Assembly: GCA_937864815.1 (NCBI GenBank)
Contig: CALMJY010000342.1
Coordinates: 1 to 33,361, forward strand
Source of the DNA: an uncultured Bacteroidota bacterium
GTDB taxonomy: Bacteria; Bacteroidota; Bacteroidia; Bacteroidales; VadinHA17
DNA: 33,361 bases
Direction: 5' to 3'
Below are positions 8,008 to 16,518 of this stretch, one piece after another (within the stretch, counting starts at the first letter, position 1; each line of letters begins with the position of its first letter). The notes below the pieces were generated by a model. That model was given only the letters and a program-made list of their open reading frames with translations. It was not told the DNA's origin and ran no database searches. The position numbers were made by a program, and so were the translations under genes.

Positions 8008-9261
8008 TTACCTGCATTCTTTTGGATAACAAATAAAATATTTTGTAACTCTTTCTGAGATAAACCTCTGATCGAACATATCTGAAACTGATGAAATGAC
8101 ATCAGTTTTACCGCTTTTTAGCAGAATCTTAACCTCAGGAGCGTCAGGGGTGTATGCCAGGTTTGAAATTGTCCCGGTAAAAACATAATAACAAAGATGT
8201 TCAGGATTAATTTTCATCAGTTCCGCTGCAGTATTTCTGAGATTGTCAAACTTTTCCTCAGGGAAGGGATCATTCTGGAGCTCAATTGCAAACAGATTCC
8301 TGTTTATTAAGCGGCCCGCAAGGTCTGAGAGAATCCTGTCGGAATGATCAGTCCAGTATTTGGCTGAGGCAAGGATATCAGTATCATCAAGACGGACAAA
8401 ATTTGTGGCAATAAGACCCGGAGTAAACATCCCTTCGCGCCAGAGATCATGTTTCTCAAACTTGTTTCTCAGAAAAAACTTTAATGCCGGTGTGGTATAT
8501 AAGTCAACCCCTGTTGTTGAAAGTTCCCTCGCTCTCTGAAGAAGCTTAACGAGTAGACTTTCAGATGACAGTACAGTCTTATGCATATATACCTGCCAGT
8601 ACATCAGCCTCCTGGCAATAAGGAACTTCTCGAGAGAATATATACCTTTTTCATCCACAACAAGATGCTCATCGGCAACATTCAGCATCCGGATTATCCT
8701 TTCAGAACCTACTGATCCTTCAATCACTCCTGTGAAAAAGCTGTCACGTCTCAGATAGTCAAGCCGGTCCATATCCATCTGGCCTGAAATCAGTTCATGT
8801 AGAAATTTTCTGTGGTATCTGTCAAGGAAAATATCTATTGCCATTGAAAGCTTCCCTGTATACTTTTCATTAAGTTTCTGCATAAGGAGAAGCGAAATAT
8901 CTTCATGTGTAATGCCTTCTATAATAGAACTTTCGAGTGCATGTGAAAAAGGACCGTGACCGATATCATGCAAAAGAATTGCAAGATAAGTAGCCTCCTC
9001 CTCCTCATGAGAAATCTCAACACCTTTACTTCTGAGTGTACCTACCGCCATTTCCATCAGGTGAAAAGCCCCAATAGCATGCTGAAACCTGCTGTGATTC
9101 GCACCCGGATAAACAAAGCTTGTAAGTCCCAGCTGTTTAATGTTTCTCAGCCTCTGAAACCAGGGATGCTCAATAACATCAAAGATAAATTCACCGGGAA
9201 TACTTATAAATCCATAAACCGGATCATTGATTATTTTTCTTTTATTCGTCTGATAGACCAC
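8008..9261 (-). CDS. HD-domain phosphohydrolase (dNTPase-like)
   Basis: 417-aa cytoplasmic metal-dependent phosphohydrolase of the HD superfamily, most like dGTPase/SAMHD1-type proteins. Motifs: RLRNIKQLG (about residues 37-45), YPGANHSRFQHAIGAFHL with His61, and LLHDIGHGPFSHALE with the HD pair His98-Asp99. GQMDMDRLDYLRRDSFFTG near residue 160 carries the later conserved Asp of the family. The substrate cannot be read from sequence: dNTPs are the family default. The start is a GTG at 9261, 15 to 20 bases after a good promoter. Genes of this type usually head the lpxD-lpxC/fabZ-lpxA cluster in Bacteroidota, so it is probably cotranscribed with lipid A genes. Confidence 0.85.
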   Translation of the reverse strand: MVYQTNKRKIINDPVYGFISIPGEFIFDVIEHPWFQRLRNIKQLGLTSFVYPGANHSRFQHAIGAFHLMEMAVGTLRSKGVEISHEEEEATYLAILLHDIGHGPFSHALESSIIEGITHEDISLLLMQKLNEKYTGKLSMAIDIFLDRYHRKFLHELISGQMDMDRLDYLRRDSFFTGVIEGSVGSERIIRMLNVADEHLVVDEKGIYSLEKFLIARRLMYWQVYMHKTVLSSESLLVKLLQRARELSTTGVDLYTTPALKFFLRNKFEKHDLWREGMFTPGLIATNFVRLDDTDILASAKYWTDHSDRILSDLAGRLINRNLFAIELQNDPFPEEKFDNLRNTAAELMKINPEHLCYYVFTGTISNLAYTPDAPEVKILLKSGKTDVISSVSDMFDQRFISERVTKYFICYPKECR

Positions 9262-9279
9262 CAGCTGATATTTAGGCTA

Positions 9280-9308
9280 CAAAAATATGAATTAGTTTTA
9301 TTATGCAA
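9280..9308 (-). promoter_or_regulatory. promoter of the HD-lpxD-lpxC/fabZ-lpxA unit
   Basis: On the minus strand TTG (9308-9306), an 18-base spacer and TATTTTTG (9287-9280) match the Bacteroidota consensus TTG-N17-19-TAnnTTTG exactly. The predicted start of transcription lies only about a dozen bases before the GTG start, giving a very short leader. Confidence 0.6.
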
Positions 9309-9348
9309 TAAACGGCTATGTCAATCATTTTCTTTCATGTAACTTCTG

Positions 9349-9356
9349 TAAATTTG
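9349..9356 (+). promoter_or_regulatory. possible -7 box for the export cluster
   Basis: TAAATTTG fits TAnnTTTG about 118 bases before the ABC ATPase start. No convincing TTG was found at -33, so the call rests on one box. A second, imperfect box TAACTTTC (9447-9454) lies inside the palindrome described next and is an alternative. Confidence 0.35.
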
Positions 9357-9439
9357 ATTCACTGGAATTTTATTTTTCAAAAATCCCGATATTCACTGTC
9401 ACAATTGAAATATTTACCGTCTTTATAGCGTCTAATAAA

Positions 9440-9456
9440 GTGAAAGTAACTTTCAC
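9440..9456. promoter_or_regulatory. palindromic operator candidate
   Basis: GTGAAAGT-A-ACTTTCAC is a perfect 8-bp inverted repeat around one base, 17 bases before the start of the first gene of the export cluster. Its size and position are those of a site for a dimeric repressor (TetR or MarR size class). No regulator gene is adjacent, so the binding protein is unknown. Confidence 0.45.
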
Positions 9457-9473
9457 ATGATTTACAGACTTTT

Positions 9474-10367
9474 ATGAAAATTGAGATCCGCGGTCTTAAC
9501 CAGATATACCCAAACGGCAACCATGCACTTAAAGACATAAATCTTGAACTTGGAACAGGTATGTTTGGACTGCTTGGTCCAAACGGTGCAGGGAAATCAA
9601 GTCTGATGAGAATCCTGGTTGCACTGATGAAACCCACATCAGGTGTTGTGCTGGTTGATGGTATGGACATTCAGAAAAACAGGGAGAAACTAAGGTTCAT
9701 GCTTGGTTACCTTCCGCAGGATTTCCGGTTCTTTACTTCTCTCAAAACCTGGGAATTTCTCGACTACTCAGGTTCCCTGGCCGGGATGAAAAACAGGAAA
9801 GAGAGAAAAGCAGAGGTTGACAGGCTTCTCGACCAGGTTGGACTGCTTGAAGTCCGTGACAGAAAAGCAAACAAGCTATCCGGTGGAATGAAAAGAAGAC
9901 TTGGAATTGCTCAGGCCCTGATAGGAAATCCAAGGATAATTGTGGTGGATGAACCCACCACAGGACTCGATCCCGATGAGAGAATAAGATTCAGGAACAT
10001 CCTTTCACAACTCAGCAGGAAAGAGGTTATAATCATTCTTTCAACACATATTGTTGGTGATATATCATCAACATGTCAGGGGATGGCTCTGCTTAATAAG
10101 GGAGAGATGGTATTTAACGGGTCCCCTGAAAATCTGGTAAACCAGGCTGAAGGTCATGTTTTCCGCATGGTACTGAGTCCGCATGAATATGATATTGTAA
10201 AGGAGAAATACAATGTAATCTCAACTGTTCCCGTAGAAACAGGATGGGAGGTACAGATAGTGTCTGATGATATTCCTGAATTCAGGGCAACAAAGGTTAA
10301 GCCGAATATCGAAGATGCTTATGTTTACTATATGGAGCATAAACTCAGGACATATATTACTGATTAA
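9474..10367 (+). CDS. ABC transporter ATP-binding protein
   Basis: 297-aa nucleotide-binding subunit of an ABC-2 type transporter. Walker A GPNGAGKS (residues 35-42), Q-loop at GYLPQDF (about 78-84), signature LSGGMKRR (135-142), Walker B IIVVDE (155-160) followed by PTTGLDP, and H-loop His192 (STHIV) are all intact, so it should hydrolyse ATP. Residues 220-297 form a C-terminal extension (AEGHVFRMVLSPHEYD...IEDAYVYYMEH). The same extension occurs in the ATPase domain fused to the second RND pump of this cluster, so the two are paralogues. The permease gene starts 14 bases downstream and is the obvious partner. Confidence 0.93.
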   Translation: MKIEIRGLNQIYPNGNHALKDINLELGTGMFGLLGPNGAGKSSLMRILVALMKPTSGVVLVDGMDIQKNREKLRFMLGYLPQDFRFFTSLKTWEFLDYSGSLAGMKNRKERKAEVDRLLDQVGLLEVRDRKANKLSGGMKRRLGIAQALIGNPRIIVVDEPTTGLDPDERIRFRNILSQLSRKEVIIILSTHIVGDISSTCQGMALLNKGEMVFNGSPENLVNQAEGHVFRMVLSPHEYDIVKEKYNVISTVPVETGWEVQIVSDDIPEFRATKVKPNIEDAYVYYMEHKLRTYITD

Positions 10368-10381
10368 TTGTTAAATAAAAG

Positions 10382-13300
10382 ATGTCATTTCTGCACAATG
10401 CAGGTACTGTAGCTAAGTATGAGACAGTAATCCTCAGGAGAAGCTGGTTTTTCAGACTTTTCACAATAGGATCACTCGTCATCTTTAGTTTCATGAATAT
10501 AGGGTTGTTTTCCCCTGTTGGCGGGCAGCCCTGGGAACTTATATCAATTCCATCAACTATCCCTCTGATTAATCTCTATCTTCTGAATATAGGGCAGGCT
10601 ATTGTTGTGATATTCCTGGCAGCCGATTTCCTCAGAAGGGACAAGAAACTTGATACCAATGAAGTTCTCTATACCCGTTCTATGTCAAACTTCGAATATG
10701 TCCTTGGAAAAACATGGGGAATCATCAGGCTTTTTCTCGGTCTCAATATAATTATTCTTTGCATCGGCCTGCTGATGAATATAATCTCAAAAAGTATATC
10801 GGTTGACATACTCTCCTATCTGCAGTACATCCTGATATTTACAATACCAACCATTGTATTCAGTCTGGGATTGGCTTTTCTCCTCATGTCAGTAATAAGG
10901 AATCAGGCTATTACTTTTCTGATATTACTTGGTATTGCTGCACTTGACATGTTCTGGTTCTGGTACAGGGCCGGATCAATTTTTGATTACATGGCATTTG
11001 GTCTGCCGGTATATAAATCCGAAGTGATCGGTTTCGACAACGTTGAAGGAATAATAATACAACGGCTCCTCTTTTTCTTCGCAGGCATGGCAATGGTTAT
11101 GGGTACCGTACTGATATTCAAAAGACTGCCACAGTCAAAACTCCACACATCACTGGCTGTACTATTTCTGATCCTGTCTGTATCAGCATCTGTTTTTTGC
11201 GGATACAAAATTTACACTGCTGTAACAAACAATTATGAGACCCGGGAAAGAGTCACTGAAACAAACCGTGAATTTGAAAACCGGATATTCCCTGTGCTTA
11301 CAGATGTTTCAATTGAACTGACACACGAAGGCGAGACTATCGAGGCCGAAGCTTATCTTAAGATTACCAATGATAACGGAGAACCTCTTGAAACTTACCT
11401 GTTCTCGCTGAATCCTTCACTCACTGTTAATAAAATAACAGCACAAGCCCGTGATCTTGAATATAAGATATATAACCATGTTATAGAAGTCATGCCCGGT
11501 AAAGTACTTCTCCCCGGGATGAGTGACAGTCTGAAAATTGAGTATACGGGCAGAATAAACGAAGCTTATTGTGCACCTGACTTCAGTGGTAATCTGAAGG
11601 ATAATATTAACAGGATTGCAATGTTTAATGTAAGCAAAAGGCAGTATTTCCTGACTGATAATTATCTTCTCCTTACTCCTGAAACTAACTGGTATCCGGT
11701 GGCATCACTGAATTTCTATCCTGCAAACCCGGCCAGGATAAAAATCGATTTCACAAATTACACGCTGAAAGTAAAATCTGTGAAAGGACTTGTAGCAGTT
11801 TCCCAGGGAAGGAGAGAATTTGATTCAGCCGGATATACGTTTACACCTGAAAGTCCTCTTACAGGACTGACGCTTGCAATGGGGAACTACCGCTCTGATA
11901 CCATAAAAGTTGACTCCATAACATATATAACCCATTTTTTCCCGGGGAATGATTACTATAAAAAAGACCTGACAGAACTGAAAGATACTCTGCCAAACCT
12001 TATTTCAGGCATCATGAGAGATCTTGAAACATCATTCTCATCTGATTATCCCTTTAAAACACTCAGCCTTGTTGAGGTGCCTGCTCAGTTTTATTCTTAT
12101 ACCCGGCAGAGTACACAGACAAGAGCGGAAGTTCAGCCATCACTAATCCTTCTGCCAGAAAGACTCTCTTCCCTTGAAAACGCCGGCTTTGGTCAACGGT
12201 TCAAAAACCAGAAAAAAAGGATGGCAAGGAACAACCAGGTAATAACAGACAAGGAGTTACAGATAAGGCTTTTTAATGATTTCATGAGAGAAAATTTTAT
12301 AAGCGGTACCAATACTGTATATGCCAGGAACAACAATGATGAAAGCACTTATTCTGAACCTTCGCGATACCGGCTGGGACCAAGCTTTTATTTTTACCGG
12401 AATAACTTCCATTCCTCTGAGTTCCCGGTAATAAATGCAGTGTTCGAATCCCATTTGCAGCATCTTTTTCAGCAGGGATCAAGAACCGGATTTTTATCGA
12501 TGCTCGGCTCACTCTCCGAAATCGACAAAGCAAACCTGATACTGAGAACAAAGAGTTTCAGTGAACTTCTTGCCGAAAACCCCAAAGGAGATACAGTAAG
12601 GGTAGTACTCGGAGTTAAGGGTGACTGGTTGTTTAACCTGCTGCGATCGGAAGCAGGAATTGAAGAATTCAATAAATGGTTCAGAAAATACTGCGACGAA
12701 AATCAGTTCAGGAGTGTCGATTTAATGAAATTCAGAAGTGATGTTAAGCAAGAGTTCAACTTTGACTTTTATCCCTACCTCGATAAGTGGTTCAATGGCA
12801 GGCAGCAGCCGGGGTTCCTCTTTTCGGGTCTAAGAGTAAGTGAGATTGTTGTAGATGAAAGATCAAGATACCAGGTATCCTTTACGGCTTTAAATCCTGA
12901 AGCGGTACCGGGAGTATTCAATATTTCATTCAGAGGTGAAGGTCCGGGGAGGCAGGGAAGACCGGGAGCCGGAGGCTTTTCACCACAAGGTCCTGGTTCG
13001 GGACAATCATTTATGCAGGGAAGAGGAATGGAGGCATCAGATATAGAAAAGATAGTGCTTCTTGGACCCGGGGAGACAAAAATGATCTCTATCGTTACCG
13101 ACGTGCAGCCAAGAGCAGTAGTTATAAATACCCTTTTTGCAAGGAATATTCCGGGAGAAATAAACATGCCGGTTGACAATATAATTAAATCAAGAAGGAA
13201 TCAGAATAGCTTCACTTCTGATGAAAAAATTATTGCTACGTCAGAAAATGGTGATCCCGGGGAAATAATTGTAGATAATGAAGATCCGGGTTTCAGTTCA

Positions 13301-13834
13301 GGTGCTGATATTGTTGAAGCACCTCTGAAAAGGCTTTTCGGAATTACAAACAGAAGAAGTAAATCTTATATGCAGGTAGCCCAGTGGAATATTCCAGAAT
13401 ACTGGCAACCTGTTGTCCAGTCATCCTACTATGGAAAATATGTAAGATCAGCAGTGTACAAAAGAACAGGATCGGGTGACAGGCCTCTGACTTGGTCTGC
13501 CAATATCACTGAACCCGGTTATTATGATGTCTACTGCTATATAGGTAAAAGTATGGAAAGAAGACGGATAAGAACAGACAGGGAAGGTGGTCAGGAGGGG
13601 CCGGTTGCCAGGGAAGGAGAACAGGAAGAAAGCCGGTTTAAGGATCATCATTACAAAGTTTATCATGATGATGGTGTTGAAGAAATAACTGTTGACTATG
13701 AAAATGCAGAGGCAGAATGGAACAATATCGGAAGATACTACCTGTCGAAAGATACAGCCAGGGTCATCCTCTCAGACCAGTCTTCAGGCAGGCTTGTAAT
13801 TGGCGATGCAGTGAAATGGGTAAAAGTGGAATGA
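10382..13834 (+). CDS. ABC permease with M1-peptidase-like and golvesin-like domains
   Basis: 1150-aa membrane protein. Residues about 1-285 hold seven hydrophobic segments of an ABC-2 permease half (first RRSWFFRLFTIGSLVIFSFM, last LHTSLAVLFLILSVSASVF). Residues about 300-860 resemble the M1-aminopeptidase-like exterior of a known class of Bacteroidota ABC permeases, but no HExxH zinc motif exists anywhere; the nearest string is FESHLQHLF near residue 690, so peptidase activity is unlikely. A Gly/Pro-rich linker lies near 855-880. Residues about 998-1150 (GYYDVYCYIG, HYKVYHDDG, NNIGRYYLSKD, VIGDAVKWVKVE) match the golvesin C-terminal-like/xanthan-lyase-type fold, a probable carbohydrate- or protein-binding module outside the membrane. 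It pairs with the upstream ATPase. A seven-base repeat array begins at its stop codon. Confidence 0.8.
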   Translation: MSFLHNAGTVAKYETVILRRSWFFRLFTIGSLVIFSFMNIGLFSPVGGQPWELISIPSTIPLINLYLLNIGQAIVVIFLAADFLRRDKKLDTNEVLYTRSMSNFEYVLGKTWGIIRLFLGLNIIILCIGLLMNIISKSISVDILSYLQYILIFTIPTIVFSLGLAFLLMSVIRNQAITFLILLGIAALDMFWFWYRAGSIFDYMAFGLPVYKSEVIGFDNVEGIIIQRLLFFFAGMAMVMGTVLIFKRLPQSKLHTSLAVLFLILSVSASVFCGYKIYTAVTNNYETRERVTETNREFENRIFPVLTDVSIELTHEGETIEAEAYLKITNDNGEPLETYLFSLNPSLTVNKITAQARDLEYKIYNHVIEVMPGKVLLPGMSDSLKIEYTGRINEAYCAPDFSGNLKDNINRIAMFNVSKRQYFLTDNYLLLTPETNWYPVASLNFYPANPARIKIDFTNYTLKVKSVKGLVAVSQGRREFDSAGYTFTPESPLTGLTLAMGNYRSDTIKVDSITYITHFFPGNDYYKKDLTELKDTLPNLISGIMRDLETSFSSDYPFKTLSLVEVPAQFYSYTRQSTQTRAEVQPSLILLPERLSSLENAGFGQRFKNQKKRMARNNQVITDKELQIRLFNDFMRENFISGTNTVYARNNNDESTYSEPSRYRLGPSFYFYRNNFHSSEFPVINAVFESHLQHLFQQGSRTGFLSMLGSLSEIDKANLILRTKSFSELLAENPKGDTVRVVLGVKGDWLFNLLRSEAGIEEFNKWFRKYCDENQFRSVDLMKFRSDVKQEFNFDFYPYLDKWFNGRQQPGFLFSGLRVSEIVVDERSRYQVSFTALNPEAVPGVFNISFRGEGPGRQGRPGAGGFSPQGPGSGQSFMQGRGMEASDIEKIVLLGPGETKMISIVTDVQPRAVVINTLFARNIPGEINMPVDNIIKSRRNQNSFTSDEKIIATSENGDPGEIIVDNEDPGFSSGADIVEAPLKRLFGITNRRSKSYMQVAQWNIPEYWQPVVQSSYYGKYVRSAVYKRTGSGDRPLTWSANITEPGYYDVYCYIGKSMERRRIRTDREGGQEGPVAREGEQEESRFKDHHYKVYHDDGVEEITVDYENAEAEWNNIGRYYLSKDTARVILSDQSSGRLVIGDAVKWVKVE

Positions 13835-13875
13835 GGCGTCAGGCGTCAGGCGTCAGGCGTCAGGCGTCAGGCGTG
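13834..13875. repeat. six-unit 7-bp tandem repeat (AGGCGTC)
   Basis: Five exact AGGCGTC units and a sixth AGGCGTG follow each other, the first base being the last base of the TGA stop of the permease gene. A related six-unit 7-bp array lies at 25407-25448, just past the other end of the same cluster. Confidence 0.9.
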
Positions 13876-13900
13876 AGGAAGAGATTTTGGTTACAGAGTT

Positions 13901-13933
13901 CCCCTCCCGGGGAGGGGTTAGGGGTGGGTTTTT
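13901..13933. repeat. GC-rich palindrome with T tail
   Basis: CCCCTCCCGGGGAGGGG (13901-13917) is a perfect palindrome, followed by TTAGGGGTGGG and five T. It lies between the ABC pair and the tolC-like gene and could be a terminator that divides the cluster into two transcripts. It resembles the CCCCTCC...GGAGGGG block of the element at 31502-31975. Confidence 0.5.
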
Positions 13934-13952
13934 AAAACAAAATATTAATTGA

Positions 13953-15443
13953 ATGAATATGAACCGCTTAAGAATGAAAGTCAGACTAAAGCTATTATGT
14001 ATTGTATTCCTGCCTGTATTTAATATTTCAGGTTTTTCTCAGCAGGGACTTACACTTGAGCAGTCGCTAAGCACTGCTGAAATGAACAGTCCTTCGATGA
14101 AGAAGACAAGACTTAACCTTATCCGGAACCAGGAGAATCTCAATGCCCAGAATGCAGCTCTCAAGTCGCAGTTTTCACTGACACTTAACCCGGTTAGCTA
14201 CACCCAGAGCAGGGAATTCAATAATCTTATCTCAGACTATAATACATATAATGCCACCGAGAGTTTTGGAACATTCTCAGTGATGCAGCCGATTAAGCTC
14301 ACTGATGCAAAAATTTCACTGTCTAACAAATTCGGTTATACCGATTCATACAGTGAGTATTCAGGTACATCCACAAAAGGATTTAATAACAATCTGTCCA
14401 TCAGTCTCGATCAGCCGCTATTCACTTACAACAGAACAAAGCTGACCCTGAAGGAACTTGAACTGGCGCTGGAGAACTCACAGCTCAATTATGCAATACA
14501 GCTGCTTGGACTTGAACGTCAGGTTGCCCAGGCATTTTACTATGTATACCAGCAACAGCAGAGTCTTGACATAGCGAAACAGGCCTATGAGAATATGCAG
14601 CAAAGCTACGAAGTATCGAAAAACAAGGTAGATGCCGGAATATCAGCAAGGGAGGAGATGTTCCAGGCCGAACTTAACCTGGCCACAACAAAATCAGATT
14701 ATGAAAATGCACTTGTTTCACTTGAGAATGCAAAGGATGATTTCAAACTACTCATAGGAGTCAGTCTCCTCGAAGATATAATTGTACTTCCAAATATTGA
14801 AGTCGATACTGTCAATGTTGATATAAGCTTTGCAATTGATCAGGGGTTGGCAAACAGGATGGAACTCCGTCAGAGAGAAATTGACATAGAGATTTCACAA
14901 TTTGACCTGATCCAGACCAAGTCACTGAATGAATTCAAAGGGAACCTCGGCGTAACCGTCGGCATTTTCGGAGATAGTGAAAATCTTGAAAACCTGTATG
15001 AAAATCCAACCGACAACGAATCGTTTGCCCTTTCACTTTCAATCCCGCTCTGGGACTGGGGTGAAAGGAAAGCAAGGATCAAAGCATCGGAAGCTTCCAT
15101 AGAATCAGCCAAGGTATCATCTGAAGAGGAACAGAATAATATAATCCTGGGCATCAGGAAAATCTACAGAAACCTGATAAACCTGCAGAACCAGATTGAA
15201 ATAGCAAGACAATCTGTAATAAATGCCCAGCTAACATACGATCTTAACCTTGAAAAATACAAGAATGGCGACCTCACAGGTATGGATCTTAATATCTTTC
15301 AGAATCAGCTGTCGGAAAAACAGCTTTCCTATACCAACTCGCTTATCTCCTATAAACTGGAACTGCTCAATCTGAAGATACAGACACTTTATGATTTCGA
15401 GAAGAAAGAGCCGGTATCTCCTGTAATGACTTTGGATAAATAA
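13953..15443 (+). CDS. TolC-family outer-membrane efflux channel
   Basis: 496-aa outer-membrane factor that forms the exit duct of a tripartite pump. A signal peptide ends near GFSQQ; the ATG at 13974 (MKVRLKLLCIVFLP) would give a more typical signal peptide than the first ATG at 13953, so the start is uncertain by seven codons. The two OEP repeats are visible as long amphipathic Gln/Glu/Asn-rich helices (EQSLSTAEMNSPSMKKTRLN; later QVAQAFYYVYQQQQSLDIAK and the mirrored RKIYRNLINLQNQIEIARQS), each with strands such as SLSIPLWDWGERKARIKAS. It is followed after 18 bases by the adaptor gene. Substrate unknown. Confidence 0.9.
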   Translation: MNMNRLRMKVRLKLLCIVFLPVFNISGFSQQGLTLEQSLSTAEMNSPSMKKTRLNLIRNQENLNAQNAALKSQFSLTLNPVSYTQSREFNNLISDYNTYNATESFGTFSVMQPIKLTDAKISLSNKFGYTDSYSEYSGTSTKGFNNNLSISLDQPLFTYNRTKLTLKELELALENSQLNYAIQLLGLERQVAQAFYYVYQQQQSLDIAKQAYENMQQSYEVSKNKVDAGISAREEMFQAELNLATTKSDYENALVSLENAKDDFKLLIGVSLLEDIIVLPNIEVDTVNVDISFAIDQGLANRMELRQREIDIEISQFDLIQTKSLNEFKGNLGVTVGIFGDSENLENLYENPTDNESFALSLSIPLWDWGERKARIKASEASIESAKVSSEEEQNNIILGIRKIYRNLINLQNQIEIARQSVINAQLTYDLNLEKYKNGDLTGMDLNIFQNQLSEKQLSYTNSLISYKLELLNLKIQTLYDFEKKEPVSPVMTLDK

Positions 15444-15461
15444 ATATAAAAAGATACGATC

Positions 15462-16514
15462 ATGAAAAAAGGATTTTTCATCTTAACACTTTTCCTTACA
15501 GTACTTTACTCCTGTAAAAACAGGGATCAGAACCTGAATGCTGATGTGGAAATACCTGTATCGGTTGAAGATCTAAAACTCAGGCATATAGGTGAATATA
15601 TAAGCACCACCGGGACCGTTTATCCCAAGGGAGATATTGAACTCAGGACAAAAATAACTGCAACATATTTCCTTGAGAAGAATCCTGAAACCGGCAGGAA
15701 CTGGCAGCTGGGTGACAGGGTCAGAGCCGGATCCCTTATTGCCAGGCTTGAGGATAAGGAATATGTAAATTCTATTCAGCTGGAAACAAATGAGCTTAAC
15801 ATGGAGCTTATGGAAAGTGAACTGAAAAAACAGGAATCACTTTATGAAAAGGGAGGTGTAACCCTGAAGGAGCTGAAAACAGCCAGTATAAACTACAGCA
15901 ATGCCAAAACAACAGCTGAAAATTCGCGGTTACAGCTTGAAAAAACGAGGATCACCTCTCCCATCGATGGTGTTATTGTTGATCTGCCTTATTTTACACA
16001 GGGGAGCCAGGTAGAAACAGGGTCAACAATAGTTAAAATTATGGATTACAATATTATGTATCTCGATGTGCAGCTTCCTGAAAAATATATATCGGAGATA
16101 AAGCCCGGACAAAAGGTAAGCCTTACAAACTATACTATTCCCGATGACACAATAACCGGCAGTATTACACAGCTGTCACCTGCAATTGATCCTGATACCA
16201 GGACATTCAAAGGAAATATTTCAGTTTCAAATGCGGGTTTGCTGCTCAGACCAGGTATGTTCGTAAAGGCTGATATCCTGATTAACCAGAAGGATTCGGT
16301 AATAGTGATCCCTAAAAACCTTATTCTTTCAAGGCAGCGTGGCAAGACAGTTTTTGTTGTTGACAGGGGAATTGCCAATGAAAGGATAATCGAAACGGGG
16401 CTTGAAAACCTTACAGATATTGAAGTTACAAGAGGGATTTCAGTAAATGAAAAGCTTGTAACAAGCGGTTTTGAGACACTCAGCAACAAGTCGAAAGTAA
16501 AAATAATCAGGTAG
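15462..16514 (+). CDS. RND efflux periplasmic adaptor lipoprotein
   Basis: 350-aa membrane-fusion protein linking RND pump to TolC channel. Residues 1-18 are a lipoprotein signal with lipobox LYSC (Cys18). The split lipoyl/barrel-sandwich domain occurs at STTGTVYPKGDIELRTKI...GDRVRAGSLIARLED (about 48-98) and ITSPIDGVIVDLPYFTQGSQ (about 165-184), enclosing a short helical hairpin (about 105-160). The beta-barrel includes YLDVQLPEKYISEIKPGQKV and DPDTRTFKGNISVSN, with the membrane-proximal domain after residue 280 (VIPKNLILSRQRGKTVFVVD). The pump gene starts four bases after its stop, indicating tight coupling. Confidence 0.93.
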   Translation: MKKGFFILTLFLTVLYSCKNRDQNLNADVEIPVSVEDLKLRHIGEYISTTGTVYPKGDIELRTKITATYFLEKNPETGRNWQLGDRVRAGSLIARLEDKEYVNSIQLETNELNMELMESELKKQESLYEKGGVTLKELKTASINYSNAKTTAENSRLQLEKTRITSPIDGVIVDLPYFTQGSQVETGSTIVKIMDYNIMYLDVQLPEKYISEIKPGQKVSLTNYTIPDDTITGSITQLSPAIDPDTRTFKGNISVSNAGLLLRPGMFVKADILINQKDSVIVIPKNLILSRQRGKTVFVVDRGIANERIIETGLENLTDIEVTRGISVNEKLVTSGFETLSNKSKVKIIR

Positions 16515-16518
16515 CAAC

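Noticed and set aside
13717-13935. 72-codon + strand frame across the end of the large permease gene
   Set aside because: Its second half is the translated 7-bp repeat and palindrome; no gene.
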